Shown here piece by piece: positions 35,122 to 47,520 of a stretch of DNA of 64,000 nucleotides. Source of the stretch: Buddleja alternifolia (taxonomy: Eukaryota > Streptophyta > Magnoliopsida > Lamiales > Scrophulariaceae). The stretch is from contig CM033399.1 of NCBI GenBank assembly GCA_019426215.1, forward strand, positions 37,519,022 through 37,583,021, read 5' to 3'. Each line of letters starts with the position of its first letter. Position 1 is the first letter of the stretch. A program made the translations under genes and the position numbers. The notes beneath the pieces were generated by a model. It saw only the letters and a program-made list of their open reading frames with translations. It was not told the DNA's origin and searched no databases.

Positions 35122-35944
35122 AAGTTGAGGGCTTTGAGTTGATTCCCACGATAAGCTGTCTTTGTGATTGTATCTTTGTTGTCGTTTTGGTGTAAGGAAT
35201 TCTCTTGTTACATTTATAATTTGATGTTGATTTTGATTTTGGCTATGAAAAAAGTTGGCGGGATATACAATGGTTAACGACATAATCAAGGGGCTAGTAT
35301 TAGTGAGCTAATTAATAGTTTCTAACTTGTAGTCTGAATCTTACAAAGTTTGGCAACTTTTTATGCAGAATCTAGCTAGCTAGCAATATTACTTAATAAT
35401 TATGTATATTTAGGAGTTTCGTGATGTTGAGATCTTGTGTCTCACGGTTTATCTAGTTTTCATTTTTTCAATTTGAGTATGATAAACAAGTCTTGATTTA
35501 TTATTTGGAAGTATATATATATATTATTGTGGAAAGGATTGATTTATTACATAGTTCAAATGAATTCTTTAGTATTCAACACCGAGTCAGATAAAATTAT
35601 TTTGCGACTCTTCATGGTTAATTGTTGAAGCCAAGGAAAGAGAAAAATTAAAGGGGCTCCTGGAGCATAAAAACACAAACTTAGGTGTTTTCTTGTGTTT
35701 GTAAATGCATTTCTTCGTTCATGGCCTCATGGGATTGAGAACTTGAGATGGTGTTCACTGTTATGATTATTTTTTTTACATGAAATGGTTACATTATTAC
35801 ATCGGATATCGAATCAACAATCGTAATCAACAATTTTGTATTACAAACTAGTAATAATAACGAGCTACAAACTAGAAACAAAAAATTACTATATAAGTAA
35901 TGAAATAATCTATACATCTATCGAACCTATGACCTCATAGAGCC
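35122..35944. other. Intergenic, no gene seen
   Basis: This is AT-rich promoter-side sequence of the ammonium transporter gene, with a short (TA)n run at 35513-35524. No further element could be supported. Confidence 0.4.
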
Positions 35945-35985
35945 TCAGTTTTACCGCTAGGCTAAGACATCACAGACTTTCCTGC
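35930..35985 (-). repeat. SINE-like fragment with pol III boxes
   Basis: On the minus strand GTCTTAGCCTAGCGGTAAAA resembles a tRNA A-box region and GGTCATAGGTTCGATAG a B box. Part of it recurs at 42669-42700. Confidence 0.5.
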
Positions 35986-38524
35986 TATGAATTTGGATTG
36001 GACTTTCTATATTCTATTTTAAAATGATATATCATTTTATAAGGTGATTTATAATCTATATTATTTATACTTTTTAATACATTTTTACAATTAAAGTCTA
36101 CACTACAAGAAAATAGGGCTTCAGCCATGGAAAAATCCGTCGCTAAAGCCCAAATTTCCGTCTCTAAAACTTATCAACCACAAAAATTTTCCATCGCCGC
36201 ATTTGTAGCTGAAAGTGGCGTCGCTAATCATCGACGGATCAGACACTCCGCCTCTGTTTCTGTGGCTAATTTGTGGACTTTTCAAAAGAAATCCGTCTCT
36301 ATTCTGTCTCTGAATCGGTCTCTAAATCCGCCTCTATTCTGTTTCTGAATCCATCTCTAATTTCATTTATTTTGCAATAAAAAAGCCTCTAAAGCCGTCT
36401 CTAATTCCATCTCTAATACACGTCTCTAAATCCGTCTCTGATTTAGTGACTTAGTTAACATTTCCATCTCCATATCCATCACTGATTCAATCTCTAATTT
36501 TGAACGATTCCATCTCTAAATCTGTCTCTGATTTGGTCAAATCCATTTCTGAATCTCTAGTATTTTTCATGTTCCATTTATTAATTTTATTAATCCTGAT
36601 TCATTACAATATTCTAAATTAATTCCAATCAACGCAAATAATGTAATCATCACCGAATATCAAAAATCAAACATATATTTGAAAATCTATGAAAACAAGC
36701 AAATCATTCACTATTTCACTCAAATAAATCTTATAATTCAATCAAAAGGTTAACAAATGTAAGCTACTAAATCATTCATCCAACTAATGTAATCTCACTA
36801 ATTCTTCATCTAAAATGCAACGATCTCGCTCTCGTCCACGTTGTGCATCCCGCTTGCGTCTTACTCCTCACCCTAAAATGAGGAAAGACACATTTTAGAT
36901 TGACGTATAAATGAAAAAATCTCTAATGCCTAAACAAGATATGAGAAAAACATTAGACAGTACCAATGAAGTACATTCCATTGACACTAATTACATGCTC
37001 CCACCATTGGCACATGCAAAGAACTTATAAGAACTGTGACTTGCTATTGAAATCTTAAATTAATAGAAAAAGATAAAAATAGCTTACATGTTTGAATGGG
37101 TTTACTAGTGAGACCAAGTTTTGATCATTTCAAGCAACTCGACTGCACTGATCACCTACAATGTATAAAAGAAGGTCAATATATATGTTAAATGGAACAA
37201 ATGAACATAAAGTAAACATATTTTGCATCCAAATAATGTCAAGCAACGATGAAGGAATCATCTTGCTGAACCATCTTAGCTTTCCTCTTATGCATATTAA
37301 ACATAATTCATTTTTCTCCAATAGTGTATGGTTAAAGTCTTTGTATTATGAACTAAACCACATATTAGAAGACAAAGCATTGAGAAATTCAAGTGTGTAA
37401 CTAAACCAAGATAAGAAACCAAATTTATAGAACTATTCTCTAAGATCACCCCCAAAAGAATTTAAGGGGCATCAAGTGGTTTGTTCTTTGTTCAATGATG
37501 GACTGACTTTCTATCCAGTTACAGAAACAACATAAGAAGATAACATCATCACAAAAAATGAAAATAATAGGAAAAAAAAAAGCTGACTTAGAAGATGAGT
37601 ACTGTTTCACTATTGCCTCTAAGTTTTATTCTCTAGCCATGGAATATAAAATGTTTATGTTTCTTGTGATCAATCAACATCAGGTGATAGTTAAAATAGA
37701 GATGACGAATCACATGTTAAGAAATTCATATTCAAACTCTTACCACATGTATGGATTAAAAGCCGTAAAATGCAGATCCAACACAAATAACCTGCTGAAA
37801 TTAATCTTCGTATAAGGATTAAAAGTTTTCTACATACAGACATAAAGGTTGTGCTATAACTAATTCTTGCCATAAACTTTCAACCACTAGCTTCCTCTAG
37901 CACAGGAACCCGATTTCAAATCTACTTGATCATGGATCTTGGGTGCAAAAGAAGAGAGTAATTCATTGTTATTTTGAACTTGAAGACACATCTTATTTGC
38001 TTAATTATACTCTATGTACTCTACTTAACCATAATCGTGTAATAGTAAGAATAGAAATTAAAATTATAAAGGGTTCAAAAAGGGACTAGATCTCACATTA
38101 TACTGAATCACCCCAGTCTGATTTTTCTAACAAGCATAACACATGATACTAGAAAAGTCCCCCAAATCATAATTCATATGCCAAAAAAATGAACCGGAGT
38201 GTCTGTGAGTAAGAAACAGAGTGTCTTCTTACTTCAAATAGGGGACACACTTCTAGTTTCAAGTCATGTCAAGTAATGTAATTTTGTTTCAATAGCTTTA
38301 GAGTAGCTCTTGCAATGTTGAAATATCAGAATCTTGCAAATCAGAGAACTGTAGGAAAATAATTTCTCAATTAAAATTCATCTAGCTACTGCATAAATCT
38401 TTACCGTAAAACATCACCTGGGGACTTTTCCAGTTGTGTTAGACAATCTGTTCATTTGATTATGCAAATATTATGAAGAATATGAAAATGTTAACCATCC
38501 TCAAATAATACAAAAAATAAAATT

Positions 38525-39040
38525 AACCTGGTTATAGAGTTCCTCGGCTTCCCTCGTGCTAGATACATTGTGGCAGAATTAAAGATTGTCCTAAGCAATT
38601 TCACTAAACCTGGCTATATGGCAACATTCCACATATCTTCAATTTAAGATACCAAACAGGAAAAATCCCATCATCCTACTTCCACCAGCAATCCCCTTGT
38701 TAAATTTATGAAATAAATTTATTAACCTATATTATGATAATATAAAAGTTAGAAAACCCATTTAACTAACTAATTAATCGATAACTAATCAAACTTTATA
38801 AGATAGAATTATTATGAATATCCAGATTTACGACAGAAAAAAAAAATTGCTAATACATACATAGAGGAACACCTCATCGAACATAGAGAACACAATACCT
38901 GGACAAAAATGCGGGCTTCCAAATCTAACACTCCTCCTTTTGGTTGGATTGTCACTCTGTTGTTGACGTTTTCCTCCCATTGGAAACACGATGAAGAGAA
39001 AGCCATTAGGAGGGAGGAGGAGGAGAAGACGGTAGGGCAT
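38525..39040 (-). other. Exon-like segments inside the CACTA element (possible captured sequence)
   Basis: On the minus strand an open frame from 39040 to about 38900 (MPYRLLLLLPPNGF...) ends at CCAG|GTATTG, and another open stretch near 38525-38600 ends at ACCAG|GTTAAT. They look like exons with donors, as expected for a captured host-gene fragment, but I do not recognise the sequence and frames cannot be joined with confidence. Confidence 0.25.
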
Positions 39041-39944
39041 GATTTTTGGGGTTGAATGCTTTAGGGATTTGTTTAATGGAGTAATAAATTCTTTTGAGTC
39101 AAAAAAGAACTAAAGTTTGGAACTAAAAGTTGAGCGCGCCACATTTTTCAGCAACTTCTTGTTTAAATAAAAAGTTGAGCGCTAATATGGTTGGTGGGAA
39201 GGATTGTTGGATCTTTGATTGGGTCATGGGGCATTAACCCCTTTTTTTTTTCGAAAATTAATTTGAAAACTTTTCTCCCCTCCTTTTTTTGGGTATGGCT
39301 GCCTCAAGTTAATTGAATATTTATTTCTATCTCATATAGTATATAAATAAAATTTCAGCACATTTTGACAACAAAGTTGATTTAATGTAATGGCAGGTAT
39401 CTTATGTGAGCTTGAGAGAGGTTAAGTGTTCCAATTTTGATAAGCATTTTTTTTTTTTACTTTATTCTTATTTTTAATTTAATATTTATTTTCATCTCAA
39501 ATATACATGAAAAACATACACTAATTTTTTTATATATTAAATAATTTAAATTATTTTTCTCGCGGATATATTAAAAAATTAGACAATTCCTTTAACTCCA
39601 TCATATATTAAATAGTTAACATGTTCAAATCTCTTATCATAACCAATTAAAGAAGAAAAAAACAAGATAAATGCATTAAGCCTCAGATTTTTACAAAAAA
39701 AATCACAAATTCATCTTAATTTAGGTATAACTCCTCACTTTATATGGGCTTTAGGTTAGTTTAGGGTATAGGGTTTGTTTAGGGTTTAGGGTAGGGGTGG
39801 GCATCAAGTCGAACCGATTCGATAATTTTCGAGTTCGAGTCGAACCTAATAAGACTTGGTTGAAAATACTTGTTTGTAGGCTCGTGAGCCTCGATAATAA
39901 TAATTTTTGTTCATTTAGTTATAATTTTACACCATTTTTAGTAC

Positions 39945-40665
39945 ATATATTACCATGTGGGCTAATGGTATGAAATCCTTTATGGGTAAATGGAGGTCAC
40001 AGGTTCGATTCCTGGTGATGTAATAGATTTTTTTTTTAGTTTCTTAGTGAAATAAATAAGATGTTTTTAATTTTACACCAACATTAGTACATAGATTATC
40101 ATGTGTCAATGGTATTCAGTTCCTTATATGTAATAGGAGGTCACAGGTTCGATTTTGGAGTTTGAATCAATCTTTTTAGTTTTTGAATTAAGCAAATAAG
40201 TAATTTTTTAATTAAACAAATAAGACTTGTGTATTACACACAAGCATTTATAAACAAATTACCTAGTAGTCCAGTGGTAAGCAATTCTTAATAGATAAAT
40301 GGAGGTCATAGGTTCGACTCATATTGAGTGTTGTAATGGATTTTTTTAGTTTTTTAACGAAATAAAATAAGAACTAATTATTAATTCTACACCTACACTA
40401 GTACATATATATATTATCATGTGGTCCAATGGTATTCAGTTTCTTATATGTAATTGGAGGTCAAGTTCGATTCTTGGAGTTTGAATAAATTTTTTTGGTT
40501 TTCTAATTAAGCAAATAAGTAATCTTTTAAATAAACAAATAAGACTTATGTATTATATTACACAAACATTTGTAAACAAATTACTTTGTAGTCCAATGTA
40601 TAAAATAACAATATTCATATGGGTGGTTGTGAGTTCAAGCTCTTAAACACACAAATATTTTCTCA
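39945..40665 (+). repeat. Array of degenerate tRNA-like units inside the CACTA element
   Basis: Five units of about 110-160 bases start near 39949, 40090, 40253, 40405 and 40573. Each has a TCCAATGGTA-like A region and a GGTCACAGGTTCGATTC-like B box. Units 1-2 and 3-4 form a repeated dimer. Acceptor stems do not pair, so they are not functional tRNA genes. Confidence 0.6.
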
Positions 40666-41211
40666 TCCCATTATTTTTTAATTCAATTTATTCCGTCTCT
40701 AATTCTGTTTCAGATCTGTCGCTGATTCCATCTTTGAAAATTAGACAAAATGTCGTATCGATTTCCGTAGTTGATATCTCTGATTGCTACAGAAACCAAA
40801 TTTGTATTCCTGTCTCTAAATCTGTCTTAAATATGAAAACTGAGACGGAAAATATCCGTCTCTAAAATAGATAAATTACATAACCAAATTAGCGATGGAT
40901 TTAGCGATGCACATCTTTAAGTCTCTAAATCCGTCGCTGAAGCCGTCTCTGTTTAGCACTAACTTTCCTCATTGGGAATTCATTTAAAAATTTGAGACGG
41001 ATTTGAAAATTTGTCGGTAATCCGTCTCTAATTTGCTACGGAATCTATTTCGATGGTTGAATCCGTCTCTGATTTGCCACGAATTTTGTCCCGTCTTTGA
41101 TTTTTTGTTGCTGAAATCCTATTTTCTTGTAGTGCTAGATATAAAATGAGATATGTAATAAAACAATATTTTGCAATAAAAGATCCGAACGGTTCAATTC
41201 ATACAATACAT

Positions 41212-42229
41212 CAAGGTTCAAATTTTATTTTCTTTTCCACCGAAACATCTGAAAAGTTTCCGTTTTTCAGTTTATGGAAAAGAAATCATGAAGTAGATTC
41301 GAAATTACTTTGTTTTTTAAGAAACTTTCAATATTTCCATGGTTTCCACGTAAACTTTCAATGTTTATATGGTTTCTATGGAAACCATGAAAACATTAAA
41401 AATTACATAACTCCTTTTCAAAAAGAGTTGTTGCACTATTGCCCAAGATAACTGAATTCTCAAATCTCTGAATTTTAGGTAAAAGAAAATTAGAAAAAGG
41501 GGAAGGAAAAAGTAATTAATCTAACAATCTACCAAATTAAGTCCTAAAAAGAATCAAACAAGCCTCTTATATAATCAACCATATCATACGAAAACTTTGT
41601 TTATCTGTAAATACACACACAACATACCAGAAAGAATTAAAGATATTGGAGATGACTATTTTCCTTATGACCTTGGAGATGATAGTGATTATGATAATAT
41701 GTGTTACTTGAACAAATGAAGGAATGTGTGAATAAAGATGATGGAGCTTTTTCATAAGAATATCGTTCTCGAACTAGTCAACCAAATATTTATTTCACGA
41801 AGAAATAATTTTTTTATCATTCAATTCATGGTGACTCGATCAAAATGTGAATATCACACTTATGTTTTTTAGTAATTTGTAGATGTGTTTGAAATCATAG
41901 TATCGTTGATATTAATATTCTTTTGGCAATAACACTACTAAAATTTAATATTTCACAATTTAAGTTACTAGAACTTTCGATTATATGCTAGATAAATGCT
42001 AAATTTGAATCCAACATTAGCACTTTTTATGTTAGTGAAATTTGATCGATTAAATATTGACTTTTTTGCTAATGAAAAAAGGGAGCAACTCTCATTTTTT
42101 TCTTTTTCACTATTCCTCTCGTGTTTCTAGCATTTTGCAAGTTTTCTCTGACGTTTTCGAAACATTTCCGATATATTTCTAATATTTAACAACCCCAAAC
42201 TTAGATTCGAAATGAAATTTTAATCCTTG
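41212..42229. mobile_element. hAT-like nonautonomous element, 1.0 kb
   Basis: It is flanked by a perfect 8-bp duplication CAATACAT (41204-41211 and 42230-42237). The ends CAAGGTTCAAATTTTATTTTC-like and GAAATTTTAATCCTTG are imperfect inverted repeats. Subterminal GTTTCCG/CGAAAC words recur. No transposase is present. The second copy of the local duplication has the unoccupied site (GATACATTGCACTAG near 42914). Confidence 0.75.
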
Positions 42230-43498
42230 CAATACATTGCTCTAGTAAAAATTGCAATAGAAGATCTCATTTGGAAGGTTCTAATTTGTTTCATTAATAT
42301 CTGTGAGTGTCTTATATAATTTTATTGCATACTGATCGCCGGAGGAATTCATTATTTCAAGTTGTGGTAGTTTTTAATAGAAGAAATTAAGGGTATTTCA
42401 ATTTAGTAATTTTTATGCTTTATTGTGATTTAGGAGTCTAATCCGGTCGAGTCGATAAGTTGTTATTCAAACTTGTTGGAAATAATATCGAGTTTGAGCA
42501 TTTATGTTGTCTGATTATTGTTAATCGAGTTAAACAAGAGTCGAACTCGAATATATTGATTCTTTTGTACATGTTTGATTATTTTTGACTAATCGAGTCG
42601 AACGTCAAACCTATCGAATACACAAATTATTGTTCAAACTTGGTTTTATATGTTAACAAATCAAACTCTCAGTCTTATCACTGGGCTAAGACATCATGGA
42701 CTTTCCTGCTATGAATTTAGACCTTTTGGATCAGACTTTCTATACTCTATTTTAAAATGATATATCATTTTATAAGGTAGATACAATTTGTAATTTACAG
42801 TCTATAATATTTATACTTTTTAATAACTTTTTACAATTAAAGTCTATATACAAAATGAAATATCTAATAAAACAATATTTTGCAGTAAGAGATCCGAACT
42901 GTTCAATTCATACGATACATTGCACTAGTAGAAATTGCAATAGAAGATCTCATTTGGAAGGTTCTAATTTGTTTCATTTACATCTTTGAGTGTCTTAGAT
43001 AATTTTATTGCATACCGAGCACCGGGGGAACTCATTATTTCAAGTTAAGGTAGTTTTTAATCAAAGAAATTAAGGGTATTTCAATTTAGTAATTGTTATA
43101 CTTTATTGTGATTCAAAGGTGTAAACGAGTTGTGTGGAGTTGATAAGTTCTTATTCAAATTTGTTAGAAATAATATCGAGTTCGAGCATTTATGTGGTCT
43201 AATTGTTAATTGAGTTGAACACGAATTGAAGTCGAATACATTGATTCTTTTGTAAATGTTTGATTATTTTTGACTAATGGAGATGAGCGTCAAACTTATC
43301 AAATACACAAATTATTGTTCAAATTTTATTTAATATATTAATAAATCGAGCTCTAAAGAACTTTTCTCTAACGAACTCGAGTTGATAATCGAGTAGTAAT
43401 CTAGCATTGATACTAGTGTAGAGATTACTAAACGTGGGAGCAAGCATTTAGGGTTTATAGCCTTTCCTACTCTCTCTTCTTGTGCGGAAAACCAGACC

Positions 43499-46069
43499 AT
43501 GAAATCTTTGGTCCCTTCTTCTTCAATTCATCGAAGAATTTTCATTCCATTAATCCCTCACAAACCTTTATCATCTGTATCCTCTTCTCCTTCTTCTTCA
43601 ATAGACGAAATCACCAATACACCCCTCCCAAACTCTGATTCAGTTGAATCAAACGCATCCCCACAACCCCAAAACTCAATCAAGATCCCAACTTTTCAAA
43701 AACCCATTTCAGAAAACACGGGATTAAGCCAAAACGACGTCGTGGACACCCTTTTAGGTCACAGAAACGACCCTCTGTCAGCTCTTCAGTACTTCAAATG
43801 GGTGGAGAAGCAGCCTGGTTTTATACGTGAAATTGGGGATTCTTTCTGTGTGTTGCTTCACATTCTCGTAAGTTCCGAAAATCATTGCAATGTAGCTCGG
43901 AATTTGATTAATAATTACTTGTCTAGTGATTCAGCTCCTTTGGGTATTATGCTTGTTGATCACTTGATTAATTGTTCTGAAAAATTTGGGTTTGGGTTGA
44001 ACCCTTGCGTTTTTAATTATTTGTTGAATGGATATGTTAGAGCTCGTCGATATAAAGATGCGATAGATTGTTACTATGCATTGGTTTATAGGGACATAAT
44101 GCCTTTTGTCCTGATTTTGAATGGTTTGTTGAGTTCGTTGGTTAGGGCGAATCTGATTGACGAGGCGCGTGGCGTGTTTGAGGACGTTGGTTTAAAGAAA
44201 ATTAGTTATGACTGTGCCACGGTGTACACGATGATGTGTGCCAGCCTGAGAGAGGGTAAGGCGGAAGAGGCTGAGAAATACTTTGTGGAGGCGAAGAATA
44301 GTGGGGTGGAGCTTGATCCTCCTGTTTATTGGACTGCAGTTCGGGTTGCGTGTATGAAACTGGAAATGAATGCTGCGTGCGACTTGTTGAGTGAGATGAA
44401 GGAGAGGGGTTGGGTTCCTCCAGAGGGTACATTTACGCATGTAATTTGTACGTGTGTGAAACAGAGGAATATGATTGAGGCGTTAAGGCTGAAGGATGAG
44501 ATGATTAGCAGTGGATATTCCGTGAATTTGGTGGTTGCTACTAGCTTGATGAAGGGTTATTATCAGAAGGGTGATTTGCGTAGCGCTTTGGAATTGTTTG
44601 ATAAGATTGTTGAAGATGGACTTACTCCGAATAAGGTCACTTATGCAGTGCTGATAGAAGGATGCTGTATAAATAAAAACATGGTGAAAGCGAGAGAGCT
44701 GTATATCCAAATGAAATCTGCTGGTATCCAACCCACTGTTTATATTGTTAATTCATTAATTAGAGGGTATTTGCAAAGTCAATTGACAGGTGAGGCGATC
44801 GAGCAATTTGATGATGCTGTTAAGGCTGGGATTGCTAATGTTTTCACTTACAATACTTTAATATCCTGGTTCTGTGAAAAGGGTAGGGTAGATGATGCTT
44901 CTAGAATATGGGATAAGATGATTGATCAGCAAGTGGAACCGACTGTGGTTTCGTATAATAATATGATATTAGGGAACTGCAGAAAAGGGAATATGGATGT
45001 GGCATTAGACTTACTTTCTGAAATGACAGTAAAAAATTTAAAAGCGAATGTTTTCACATACAGTATATTGGTTGATGGATATTTCAAAAAGGGTGAAACT
45101 GAAAAAGCCATTGGAATGTTTGACCGTATGGTGAGCTTGGGTATTGCCCCAACTGATGTCACCGTTAATACAGTAATCAGTGGACTATGCAAAGTTGGTC
45201 AAACCATTGTAGCAAAAGATAGAATGGAAAAGTTTGTGGCGAAGGGTTTTACTCCCATTTGCATGACTTATAATAGCCTTATTGACGGCTTTATAAAGGA
45301 AGGTGATATTGACTCTGCGTTAACTGTTTATGACGAGTTGTGTGAAACAGGACTTTCTCCCAATGTTGTTACTTATACCACTTTGATTGATGGGTTTTGT
45401 AAAAGAGAAAATATCGATCTTGCGTTAAAGATGCATAGCGAGATGCGTGCAAAAGGCATCAAAATGGATGTAACTGCATATAATACCTTAATTGATGCTT
45501 TTTGCAAAAGAAGTGATATGACAAGTGCTAGTGAACTATTTGATGAAATAGCAGAAGTTGGTTTATCTCCAACTGCACCTGTTTACAACACGATGATTGG
45601 TGGCTTTAGAAAGCTATATAATATGGAATCAGCTCTTGATTTGTACAAAAGAATGAAGAATGAGGGGATTGGATGTGATTTGGCTACTTATACCACTTTG
45701 ATTGATGGGCTGCTAAAAGTTGGCAATATATTGCTTGCTTCGGATTTGTACCAGGAGATGCTTGCGAAGGATATATTGCCAGATGTGGTTACATACTCTG
45801 TTTTAGTACGTGGTCTTTGTAATAAAGGACAAGTGGAAAATGCTCGAAAAATCCTCGAAGAGATGGTTAAAAAGAGTATAACTCCTAATGTACTTATCTA
45901 CAATACTTTAATTGCTGGATATTTCAGGGAGGGTAATTTGAAAGAGGCGTTTAGGTTGCATGATGAAATGCTTGATAGAGGTCTTTCACCAGACGATATG
46001 ACTTATGACATTCTTGTAAGTGGGAAATTTAAAGAGAATATATCGCACATGGGAGCTCTGAGTGTATGA
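43499..46069 (+). CDS. P-class pentatricopeptide repeat protein, probably mitochondrial
   Basis: A single uninterrupted exon of 856 residues. The N terminus is rich in Ser, Pro and basic residues (MKSLVPSSSIHRRIFIPLIP), fitting an organelle targeting peptide. From about residue 160 there are about 18 consecutive 35-residue PPR motifs of the plain P type, for example VVTYTTLIDGFCKRENIDLA, DVTAYNTLIDAFCKRSDMTS and NVLIYNTLIAGYFREGNLKE, with no E, DYW or SMR domain at the C terminus. Length and layout resemble the Arabidopsis At3g54980 group. P-class PPR proteins bind single-stranded organelle RNA and affect its stability, splicing or translation. The target RNA cannot be told from the sequence by eye. 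Lack of introns is normal for the family. Its 3' flank is duplicated at 62-63 kb. Confidence 0.95.
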   Translation: MKSLVPSSSIHRRIFIPLIPHKPLSSVSSSPSSSIDEITNTPLPNSDSVESNASPQPQNSIKIPTFQKPISENTGLSQNDVVDTLLGHRNDPLSALQYFKWVEKQPGFIREIGDSFCVLLHILVSSENHCNVARNLINNYLSSDSAPLGIMLVDHLINCSEKFGFGLNPCVFNYLLNGYVRARRYKDAIDCYYALVYRDIMPFVLILNGLLSSLVRANLIDEARGVFEDVGLKKISYDCATVYTMMCASLREGKAEEAEKYFVEAKNSGVELDPPVYWTAVRVACMKLEMNAACDLLSEMKERGWVPPEGTFTHVICTCVKQRNMIEALRLKDEMISSGYSVNLVVATSLMKGYYQKGDLRSALELFDKIVEDGLTPNKVTYAVLIEGCCINKNMVKARELYIQMKSAGIQPTVYIVNSLIRGYLQSQLTGEAIEQFDDAVKAGIANVFTYNTLISWFCEKGRVDDASRIWDKMIDQQVEPTVVSYNNMILGNCRKGNMDVALDLLSEMTVKNLKANVFTYSILVDGYFKKGETEKAIGMFDRMVSLGIAPTDVTVNTVISGLCKVGQTIVAKDRMEKFVAKGFTPICMTYNSLIDGFIKEGDIDSALTVYDELCETGLSPNVVTYTTLIDGFCKRENIDLALKMHSEMRAKGIKMDVTAYNTLIDAFCKRSDMTSASELFDEIAEVGLSPTAPVYNTMIGGFRKLYNMESALDLYKRMKNEGIGCDLATYTTLIDGLLKVGNILLASDLYQEMLAKDILPDVVTYSVLVRGLCNKGQVENARKILEEMVKKSITPNVLIYNTLIAGYFREGNLKEAFRLHDEMLDRGLSPDDMTYDILVSGKFKENISHMGALSV

Positions 46070-46204
46070 TTCATCACCTTGGCGTCATTGACAATCGACT
46101 CTTTGCCGCTCCAAAGGAGAGAAATTCCATTATAAGGACTTCAAAGTGAAGTGATCATCTTAGGTGGAAGGTAATCTCATTAATCTTAATTATTGTTAGT
46201 TTTG

Positions 46205-47235
46205 ACTTCAATATTTATATCTATTCACAGCAAAACCTTGATTGTTATACAAATTTTTTAGCCACGAGGCGTTATTCTCGAAGCAGGCTGGAAACGTGAT
46301 GAGAAGTAAAGGTGAATAAAACAGAGGAACCCTGGATTGAATTTCTGCAAATACATCGACATCTGAGAACCTTTCAGGTCCTGAAATTGGAAAAATTGAA
46401 TCTGCGCTATACAAAATATGTTGATCTTCTGCATGAGATGAAAGATTTGCTCAACACTTGGAGCCTTGGCTTTCTTTGTTGTTAGGGAACTTGTGCTATT
46501 AGTGCAACTCTTATGTTCTTTAGTTTTGTATGTACAGTTACATTAGAAAAATGATCAATGTCATATATTATCGGTTTTTCACCTTCCCTTGATTTGAAAA
46601 GAGATTAGTAATTTAATTGATTTTGATGGATTTAATATATGAATACTAATAAAGGAGAGGTGAAAGAATAGTGGTATAAATTTAATTTATTCTTCTAAAT
46701 CGTCTTTAATTCTAGACATTAAGATTTCTTTTACTACTATGTATTTTAGTCAAGCGAAGGACGGTCAATTGATATTTAATTTGCTCAATTAGTAAATGAA
46801 TTTGCATTGAGTTACATTATAACATAAGTTAACAATCATGATGTAGAGTTAGAGTTGATATTTTAAAATAACGTAAGGGAGTTGATATTAGTACTCTATA
46901 AAATGTTAATGACACTCCATCTTAATATTTTTTAATGCAATAGACAAAATTGCCCATGGATTTATGAGAAAATATAATATTATCTTATGACAAATACTGT
47001 AAAATGAATTTTTTTTATCTTTTATATATTTTTGTTGTTTTATTTAGATTTGATGTTAAATTTATCATTTACAAATTGATAATTGATTGTTTCATTGTAA
47101 GGATATTCTGAAGTTGAAGAAAATATTTAACAATAAAAGTGGGCCAAATTCACAAAGAATCCAAATTCTTATAATTCGTATAAGACCGCAACTTTCAAGT
47201 CTAATTTGATAGGGATTGGTAAATCAGTTTTGGTC
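46205..47235. repeat. PPR 3' flank, duplicated copy 1
   Basis: This segment (AGCCACGAGGCGTTATTCTC ... AAAGTGGGCCAAATTC) recurs at 62075-63165 in the same orientation with only scattered differences. A second short shared block lies at about 47535-47600 and 63597-63660 (TTGCCATTATGTTTTCACGG). Confidence 0.9.
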
Positions 47236-47387
47236 TACTGTGCATACATTTCTCCAACATGAATTTTTGTATTTTCACATTTTTTTTCTTTCTAAAATTA
47301 TTCTATGTGGCTAATCCAAAACACGAAAAAAAAAGAAAGGAAAAGAACACCCCCCAAAAAAGTTCAAATAAAAGCTCGAGTGAGATC

Positions 47388-47520
47388 CAAAACTTGTTAG
47401 TGTAGTGGTATTCACCTCATAATTTATGTGAGAGGTCCTTATTTTGAAATTCATTCTACCATAAGTTGTGATTTTTCTATCCTTTATGAAGTTAGATAGA
47501 ATATTTATGACTCAAGATTA
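47388..47520 (+). repeat. Degenerate SINE-like sequence
   Basis: TTGTTAGTGTAGTGGTATTC and GAGGTCCTTATTTTGAAATT are spaced like pol III A and B boxes. Sequence decay makes this tentative. Confidence 0.35.

Larger units (their letters stand above)
36101..41134. mobile_element. Nonautonomous CACTA (En/Spm) transposon, 5.0 kb
   Basis: The termini are CACTACAAGAAAATAGG and CCTATTTTCTTGTAGTG, the classic CACTA ends. The target duplication is CTA (36098-36100 and 41135-41137). Both subterminal regions (36120-36570 and 40680-41110) are packed with CCGTCTCTAAA / GCGATGGATT-type short repeats in both orientations, as in TNPA-binding regions. No transposase frame is present, so it must be moved in trans. 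A paralogous empty site at about 42850 confirms the edges. Confidence 0.93.
35945..43385. repeat. Tandem duplication of a ~715-bp unit, first copy split by two transposons
   Basis: Copy 1 consists of 35945-36100, 41138-41211 and 42238-42668, interrupted by a CACTA element and by a hAT-like element. Copy 2 is continuous at about 42669-43385. The pieces align in order (for example TAAAACAATATTTTGC at 41158 and 42868, and GAAGATCTCATTTGGAAGG at 42258 and 42943). Confidence 0.85.

Noticed and set aside
39757..39797. Telomere-like TTTAGGG repeats
   Set aside because: Only two perfect adjacent copies occur among degenerate ones, inside a transposon. It is too short to be a telomere or an informative interstitial array.
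39945..40030. A real tRNA gene, because GGTTCGATTCC matches the T-loop/B box perfectly
   Set aside because: No acceptor-stem or anticodon-stem pairing is visible and the unit recurs in degenerate form nearby.
44192..45192. Minus-strand open frames within the PPR gene
   Set aside because: They overlap the intact 856-residue PPR frame and encode no recognisable domain.
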